Origin: Phycisphaerales bacterium UBA3190 | GTDB lineage: Bacteria > Planctomycetota > Phycisphaerae > Phycisphaerales > UBA1924 | Direction: 5' to 3' | NCBI GenBank assembly: GCA_002364005.1 | Contig: DEXG01000032.1 | Span: forward strand, 19,455-83,454 | Length of the DNA stretch: 64,000 nt | Notes under the pieces: generated by a model | Database searches by the model: none | What the model saw: the letters and a program-made list of their open reading frames with translations, nothing else | What the model was told of the DNA's origin: nothing | Position numbers and translations under genes: made by a program | Shown: one piece after another, positions 59,506 to 64,000 of the stretch | Numbering within the stretch: the first letter of the stretch is position 1 | Layout: the number at the start of each line of letters is the position of its first letter

Positions 59506-62271
59506 GTGAAGAACCCAACACCAAACAACACCGTGCGTCCTGTTCGCCTCCTGATTGGACTCTCCCCGCTCGCCATCGCCATGGCAGCAGGCATGACCGG
59601 CTGCGAAACCAGCTCCAACCTGACCCGAGGCAACACCAACCAGTTCACGCCCGAGTATCAGGCCAAACTCGCAACCGTACACCTCGACCCCAGCCGCACA
59701 CAGGGCGACTTCACCCCAGAGGTCTATGTCACCGAGGGCGATGAGATCGAACTCCCACAGCGCTGGGTCTCGGAAGCACGCGAGGGCAGCGCCTCGATCC
59801 AGGCACAGCGTGCCAACGCACAGGCCTTCGAAGTCTTCGCAGAATCACAGTACACCGAGTCGATGGCCGGCGCTGACGCAAACCTCCAAGACGGCTTCGT
59901 CTCACGCGACACCGGTTACGCCGATGCCGAGCTGACCCGCAGCGTCCACAACGCCAACCTCTCCAAGCTCGAGAGCGATATCCAGGCCCGCGAACTCGCA
60001 GAAGCATCCAAGTGGGAACGCCAGGAAGCATTCCTCGTCGCCTCCGTCAAGGAGTGGCAGGCAGAGATCGAGCGCATGCGCTCGGAATCCGAGAACGAAT
60101 GGTCTGGCTCGCTCGCTGAGCACGACCGCATGATGGCAACCTACGAGGCCGTCCGTGATCGCGGCCAAGCCGAGATCGACCAGATGGTTCAGACCGCGGA
60201 CCTCACCGAAGACCGCGCCATCCAGAAGGTCGAGTCGCTGCGTGCCCAGGCCAAGGCCGTTGCTGAACAGAGCAACGCCGAAGTGAGCCGCCTCAACCAG
60301 CTCGCCGCCACCACCACCGACCAGTTCAACGCCGAGTACGCCGAGCTGACACAGCGTGCCCGCTCGCTCGACGCACAGATGAGCAGCGAGATCGCAACAC
60401 TCGACGCACAGGCCAACCAGTTCATGGTTGCCGACGCCGACGAGAACTACAAGCTCGAGGTCGAGGCCGCACAGGTCACCTACGAAGCAACCCTCGCCGA
60501 AGCCGAGGACATCAAGCTCCAGGCCGAAGAGCAGGCAGCCCGCGACAGGGCCCAGTACGCCCGCCTCAGCGCCGACGCACAGGCCAAGCTCGACAGCTCC
60601 AAGACCACCTTCACCGAAGCCAAGCAGTGGGTCTCGACCCAGTACGCCAAGTCGATGGCCGACATCCAGAACACCCTGGCACAGGCAGAGCGTGAAGAGC
60701 AGGTCGCTCGCAGCGCCTATGTCAAGGCCGAGGTCGACGCACGCGTCGCAGCAATGAAGGCAGAGGCCACACACAACAAGGCCCTCGCCGAAGCAGAACT
60801 CGAGAAGATCCAGGCCGAAGCCGAGGCAACCGCCAAGAGCATGCAGGCCAAGTTCGCCAAGGAGTTCGCAGAGCAGGCTCGCAAGGGCAGCTTCGTGATC
60901 CCCAGCAACACCAAGGACTTCGAAGAGGGCGTCAACGCGGGCGACAAGACCCCCAACCTCGCCAAGGCGAGCAAGAAGCCCGTCAATGTTGAAGCCGACC
61001 GCATCGCCGCCTTCAAGACCGGCCTGGCCAAGGCAGCACAGCTCCGCCAGCAGGCCGACGCCGACCGCCTCGAAGCAATCGCACAGCGTGACGCAGAGCT
61101 CGGCAAGTTCAACGACTGGTTCGCCGGCAAGGAAGCCGACTACTTCGCAACCATGGCATCGATCGACGCCTTCATGCAGAAGTCGAACGCCGAGGTCGAC
61201 CGCATGAACGCCAAGACCACCGCGCTCTTCGCCAGCGCCGACACCGAGCGCAACCGCGCACTGGTCGACGCAGAGAGCGGCCGCACCGAGATCCTCGCGA
61301 CCGTCGAGACCCTCAAGGGCAGCTCGGTCAACATGAGCAAGAAGCGCGACGCACAGGTCCGCCAGCTCTTCGCACAGGCCGAAGCCACCAAGCGCATCGG
61401 CGAGTCGAAGGTCGCCTCGCTCAATGTCCAGCGTGACTCGGCCAAGCGCCGCGGTGCCGCCAAGAGCAGCCAGCTGCTCGCCGAGGCCAGCTCGCTCGAG
61501 CAGACCCAGCGTGCCGTCGTCGCCCAGATGCGTGAGGAGATCACCGGCGCCCGCCAGATCCTCAACGCCGAGCTGGCACGCCTGAACCAGGCAGCCGAGA
61601 GCTACCTGGCGATCGCCAAGGCCAACTACGAAGAAGGCATCGCGATGGCCGAGGCGTTCGAGCGTATCGCCGTGGCCAACACCTCCGAGCTGACCGCACG
61701 ACACATCGCGAGCAAGAAGCAGTCGGACGCCGACCTGGAGTACATGGCCGCACTCACCAACGCGGGCCAGCTCAAGCGTGACGCAGAGGTCGAGCGTATG
61801 TACGCTCAGGCCGACGAGCAGCTCGGCTTCGCCAAGGCACAGGACATCGCCACCCGCGGCAACATCGAGTCGGACTACGAGGTCGCCATGGCATCAGCCA
61901 CGCGTGACTTCACCGTCGCCGATGCACGCGAGACCGGTGTCCGCAGCCGCTTCGATCATCGCGTTGCGATGACCGAGTCGGAGCGCAACCGTGCGTACGC
62001 GGACATCTACGCTCAGGGGCAGCAGCAGGCCGCCCGCAACGAGATCGCAGCCGCTCAGGCCGCGACCTACTCGGAGCAGTCACTGGCAGCGCTTGAGCGT
62101 CTCAACAAGACCTCGCGTGCGTTCCAGCTGACGGCTCAGCGCAACTGGGATAACCGCCTGGCGATGCCCACCAACCTCGACACCCCGATGTCGGTTGAGG
62201 ATCTCTACGAGCAGACGAAGCCCAGCTTCGAGTTCAACTCGTTCGTGAGCGTCCCCACTGATACCGAGTGA
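59506..62271 (+). CDS. Giant helical lipoprotein of unknown function
   Basis: The 921-residue protein starts at GTG 59506, with GAGGA seven bases upstream. A basic region and hydrophobic run lead to a lipobox-like GMTGC (Cys33). After a short linker (about 34-90) the rest, to about 880, is almost all Ala/Glu/Lys/Gln/Arg with heptad-like spacing (e.g. ALAEAELEKIQAEAEATAK), a predicted coiled coil or long bundle. It is interrupted near residue 465-500 by a Pro/Gly patch (FVIPSNTKDFEEGVNAGDK). No family is recognised. It is monocistronic with its own strong terminator. An upstream ATG at 59476 is possible. Confidence 0.85.
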   Translation: MKNPTPNNTVRPVRLLIGLSPLAIAMAAGMTGCETSSNLTRGNTNQFTPEYQAKLATVHLDPSRTQGDFTPEVYVTEGDEIELPQRWVSEAREGSASIQAQRANAQAFEVFAESQYTESMAGADANLQDGFVSRDTGYADAELTRSVHNANLSKLESDIQARELAEASKWERQEAFLVASVKEWQAEIERMRSESENEWSGSLAEHDRMMATYEAVRDRGQAEIDQMVQTADLTEDRAIQKVESLRAQAKAVAEQSNAEVSRLNQLAATTTDQFNAEYAELTQRARSLDAQMSSEIATLDAQANQFMVADADENYKLEVEAAQVTYEATLAEAEDIKLQAEEQAARDRAQYARLSADAQAKLDSSKTTFTEAKQWVSTQYAKSMADIQNTLAQAEREEQVARSAYVKAEVDARVAAMKAEATHNKALAEAELEKIQAEAEATAKSMQAKFAKEFAEQARKGSFVIPSNTKDFEEGVNAGDKTPNLAKASKKPVNVEADRIAAFKTGLAKAAQLRQQADADRLEAIAQRDAELGKFNDWFAGKEADYFATMASIDAFMQKSNAEVDRMNAKTTALFASADTERNRALVDAESGRTEILATVETLKGSSVNMSKKRDAQVRQLFAQAEATKRIGESKVASLNVQRDSAKRRGAAKSSQLLAEASSLEQTQRAVVAQMREEITGARQILNAELARLNQAAESYLAIAKANYEEGIAMAEAFERIAVANTSELTARHIASKKQSDADLEYMAALTNAGQLKRDAEVERMYAQADEQLGFAKAQDIATRGNIESDYEVAMASATRDFTVADARETGVRSRFDHRVAMTESERNRAYADIYAQGQQQAARNEIAAAQAATYSEQSLAALERLNKTSRAFQLTAQRNWDNRLAMPTNLDTPMSVEDLYEQTKPSFEFNSFVSVPTDTE

Positions 62272-62302
62272 TCGGTTGAATCGGGAATGATGAACCCATG
62301 TG

Positions 62303-62331
62303 CCGCCCGGGTGAGAACCCGGGCGGTTTTT
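62303..62331 (+). terminator. Strong terminator of the helical lipoprotein gene
   Basis: A 10-bp stem CCGCCCGGGT / ACCCGGGCGG with loop GAGA is followed by five T. Confidence 0.93.
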
Positions 62332-62350
62332 CATTTGTTGTGTGGGCATG

Positions 62351-62376
62351 AAAAATGGAGCCCGAGAGGGCTCCAT
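62351..62376 (-). terminator. Terminator after tRNA-Leu
   Basis: On the minus strand a 9-bp stem ATGGAGCCC / GGGCTCCAT with a four-base loop runs into TTTTT, 13 bases past the tRNA 3' end. Confidence 0.85.
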
Positions 62377-62389
62377 TGGGGGGCTTGAA

Positions 62390-62475
62390 TGCGGATGAGA
62401 GGACTCGAACCTCCACGGGATTTTACTCCCACTTGGACCTGAACCAAGCGCGTCTACCAATTCCGCCACATCCGC
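62390..62475 (-). tRNA. tRNA-Leu(CAG)
   Basis: The 86-base class II tRNA has acceptor stem GCGGATG / CATCCGC, a D arm, anticodon stem CTTGG/CCAAG with loop TTCAGGT (anticodon CAG), a long variable arm of about 14 bases, and T loop TTCGAGT. Discriminator A; CCA is not encoded. It reads CTG codons. Confidence 0.94.
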
Positions 62476-62577
62476 GTGGGGGGAGATCATTGACCTGCTG
62501 GTGCGTGATGGCAAGCCCCAGGCGGCGTTGATCTCGTGCCCCGTTGGTTCCCGAAGGCGACTTGAGGTCGCTGGGGG

Positions 62578-63690
62578 TCACTTGGCGGCGGCGAACTCGG
62601 GTTCGTCGGTTTCGACCTCGGTGATCTCGGCTTCTGCTTCCGCTTTGGCCTTGTTGCGGGCGGGGAGGCGGACATCGAGGATCTTCTCTTTGATCTCGTT
62701 GAAGAGGTCCTGATCCTGGGCGAGGAACTCCTTGGCCTTCTCGCGGCCCTGGCCGAGGCGGATCTCGCCGTAGGAGTACCAGGCGCCGGACTTCTGGACG
62801 ATCTTGTCTTCGACGGCGAGGTCGACGAGGTCGCCGGTGATGGAGATGCCCTCGTTGAACATGATGTCGAACTCGGACTGGCGGAAGGGCGGGGCGACCT
62901 TGTTCTTGACGACGCGGACGCGGACATGGTTGCCCACGGCGGTGTCGCCGTCCTTGATGCTGCCGGTGCGGCGGATGTCGAGTCGGACGGAGGAGTAGAA
63001 CTTGAGTGCGCGGCCGCCGGGTGTTGTTTCGGGCGAGCCGAACATGACGCCGATCTTCTCGCGGATCTGGTTGATGAAGATGACGGTGCAGCTCGAGCGT
63101 GCGATGACGCCGGTGAGCTTGCGCATGGCCTGTGACATCAGTCGGGCCTGGAGGCCGACGACCGTGTCGCCCATCTCGCCCTCGATTTCGGCGCGGGGGA
63201 TGAGTGCGGCGACGGAGTCGATGACGATGACATCGACGGCGTTGGATCGGACGAGGAGTTCGCAGATCTCGAGTGCCTGCTCACCGGTGTCGGGCTGCGA
63301 GACGAGCATGTCGTCGATGTTGACGCCGATCTTGCGTGCCCAGCTGGGGTCGAGGGCGTGCTCGGCGTCGATGAATGCGGCGACGCCGCCGGCCTTCTGT
63401 GCGTTGGCGAGGACGGTGAGCGAGAGGGTTGTTTTACCGGATGATTCCGGGCCGAAGATCTCGACGATTCGGCCGCGTGGGATGCCCTTGCCACCGAGTG
63501 CGAGGTCGAGCGAGAGTGCGCCGGTGGAGATGCCGGGGATGTTGTTGTAGGCGTCTTCGTCGAGACGCATGATGGAGCCCTTGCCGAAGGCCTGGTCGAT
63601 CTGTGCGAGTGCGCGATCGAGGGCTTGCTTTTTTTGCTTCTCGTTCTCGGGGAGTGGCTTGTGTTCGATTGCTTTCTTTGACTTTGCCAT
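62578..63690 (-). CDS. recA: Recombinase RecA
   Basis: RecA forms filaments on single-stranded DNA for strand exchange and promotes LexA self-cleavage. The 370-residue protein has Walker A GPESSGKTT (80-88), VIVIDSVAAL, NQIREKIGVMFGSPETTPGG and the C-terminal acidic end (EITEVETDEPEF). The start ATG 63690 has AAAGG seven bases upstream; the longer frame upstream lacks one and is rich in Pro/Arg. Its promoter sits at 63863-63891. About 100 bases downstream lies tRNA-Leu on the same strand with no hairpin between, so readthrough is possible. Confidence 0.97.
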   Translation of the reverse strand: MAKSKKAIEHKPLPENEKQKKQALDRALAQIDQAFGKGSIMRLDEDAYNNIPGISTGALSLDLALGGKGIPRGRIVEIFGPESSGKTTLSLTVLANAQKAGGVAAFIDAEHALDPSWARKIGVNIDDMLVSQPDTGEQALEICELLVRSNAVDVIVIDSVAALIPRAEIEGEMGDTVVGLQARLMSQAMRKLTGVIARSSCTVIFINQIREKIGVMFGSPETTPGGRALKFYSSVRLDIRRTGSIKDGDTAVGNHVRVRVVKNKVAPPFRQSEFDIMFNEGISITGDLVDLAVEDKIVQKSGAWYSYGEIRLGQGREKAKEFLAQDQDLFNEIKEKILDVRLPARNKAKAEAEAEITEVETDEPEFAAAK

Positions 63691-63862
63691 GTGTGTGCCT
63701 TTCGGGCTTGCCGTGCGTGGCCTCGGGCGCTTTTGGGAGGGGCTTTCTGGCCTCCCGCAGCCGTGTGGGTGCACGGGTATCAGCACTGTGTCAGACGGGG
63801 CGATGTCCATATCGGCCGACGATCTGGCCGGGGGCGGTGCTGCTCGCGGGCCCGGCGGGTGG

Positions 63863-63891
63863 ACTATACCAGAGTCCGAACAGGCGGTCAA
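63863..63891 (-). promoter_or_regulatory. recA promoter overlapping SOS-box-like sequence
   Basis: On the minus strand TTGACC, a 17-base spacer and TATAGT match sigma-70 consensus well. The sequence TGACC-GCCT-GTTCG (63877-63890) covers the -35 and spacer. It has one perfect half and one weak half of the Gram-positive-type LexA box CGAAC-N4-GTTCG. Such a box in this place would block the promoter. Confidence 0.65.
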
Positions 63892-64000
63892 ATGGTTGGG
63901 TTGTGTTTGTGGATAAGTTTTGAAGGGGAGAGAGGGGGGAGGTGGCCTGCGCTCGACACCTCGCCCGGAAGGCAGGGAGAGCCCCCTCCGCCTCACTGCG
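63892..64000. other. Edge of window upstream of recA
   Basis: No ORF with start and ribosome site, tRNA or clear hairpin is seen up to the window end. Confidence 0.4.

Noticed and set aside
59902..61704. 600-codon ORF antisense to the helical lipoprotein gene
   Set aside because: The sense gene has a lipobox, ribosome site and terminator. The antisense protein is a Leu/Gly/Val/Cys-rich mirror of its Ala/Glu/Lys/Gln codons.
1..64000. CRISPR array, insertion sequence or rRNA operon
   Set aside because: I saw no regularly spaced repeats, transposase ORFs or rRNA-like sequence in the window.

Overview
The window is a G+C-rich bacterial chromosome segment, most likely from the Planctomycetota and probably the class Phycisphaerae. 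The pointers are a 1360-residue SecA with large insertions, secreted proteins ending in paired dockerin-like loops and a terminal Gly-Cys-Pro, an HU protein with a histone-H1-like tail, and a fragmentary rpsL/rpsG locus without fusA. The assignment is inference; no 16S rRNA gene is present.

Positions 1-5371 look like the right end of an integrative (probably conjugative) element. It carries the end of a ParB-like gene, a VirD4/TraG-like coupling ATPase, a membrane protein, small unknowns, a DnaJ-domain protein and a large serine recombinase. The recombinase gene runs 19 bp into the 3' end of a tRNA-Pro(CGG) gene, the expected geometry of an element inserted at a tRNA. The other end lies outside the window.

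From 5496 to about 25300 lie core and secreted-protein genes: a prepilin-like protein, secA, a TSCPD protein, a 2-hydroxyacid dehydrogenase, HU, a Gly/Ser-linker secreted protein, psuG, two dockerin-tailed secreted proteins (one a nuclease/phosphatase-fold enzyme), a response regulator, a PBP4-type carboxypeptidase and a long UbiD decarboxylase. From 25300 to 44630 come a methyltransferase, an ABC exporter pair, proC, accA, a Lys-rich DksA-like protein, lspA, cupin, MBL-fold, DinB-like, ThiF/MoeB and GNAT proteins, a metallophosphoesterase, rpsG and rpsL, MazG, two tandem membrane SpoIIE-type phosphatases, a cobalamin adenosyltransferase and recJ.

Positions 44634-53109 form a minus-strand cluster: a HEAT-like exported protein, two major-pilin-like proteins, a GspH-like pseudopilin, a small membrane protein, a secretin and a TPR lipoprotein. 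This looks like the outer-membrane and pilin part of a type II secretion or type IV pilus machine without its ATPase or inner-membrane platform. The rest holds an HTH-receiver regulator, Dps, an M42 peptidase, a YgfZ/GcvT-like protein, ribD, an RNase HII-like gene, a 921-residue helical lipoprotein, tRNA-Leu(CAG) and recA with a well-formed promoter overlapping an SOS-box-like sequence.

The most distinctive features are the element/tRNA junction, a threefold repeat inserted in SecA, the duplicated C-terminal module of UbiD, the giant helical lipoprotein, the pseudo-receiver inside the exported HEAT protein, and the H1-like tails on two unrelated nucleoid or transcription proteins.
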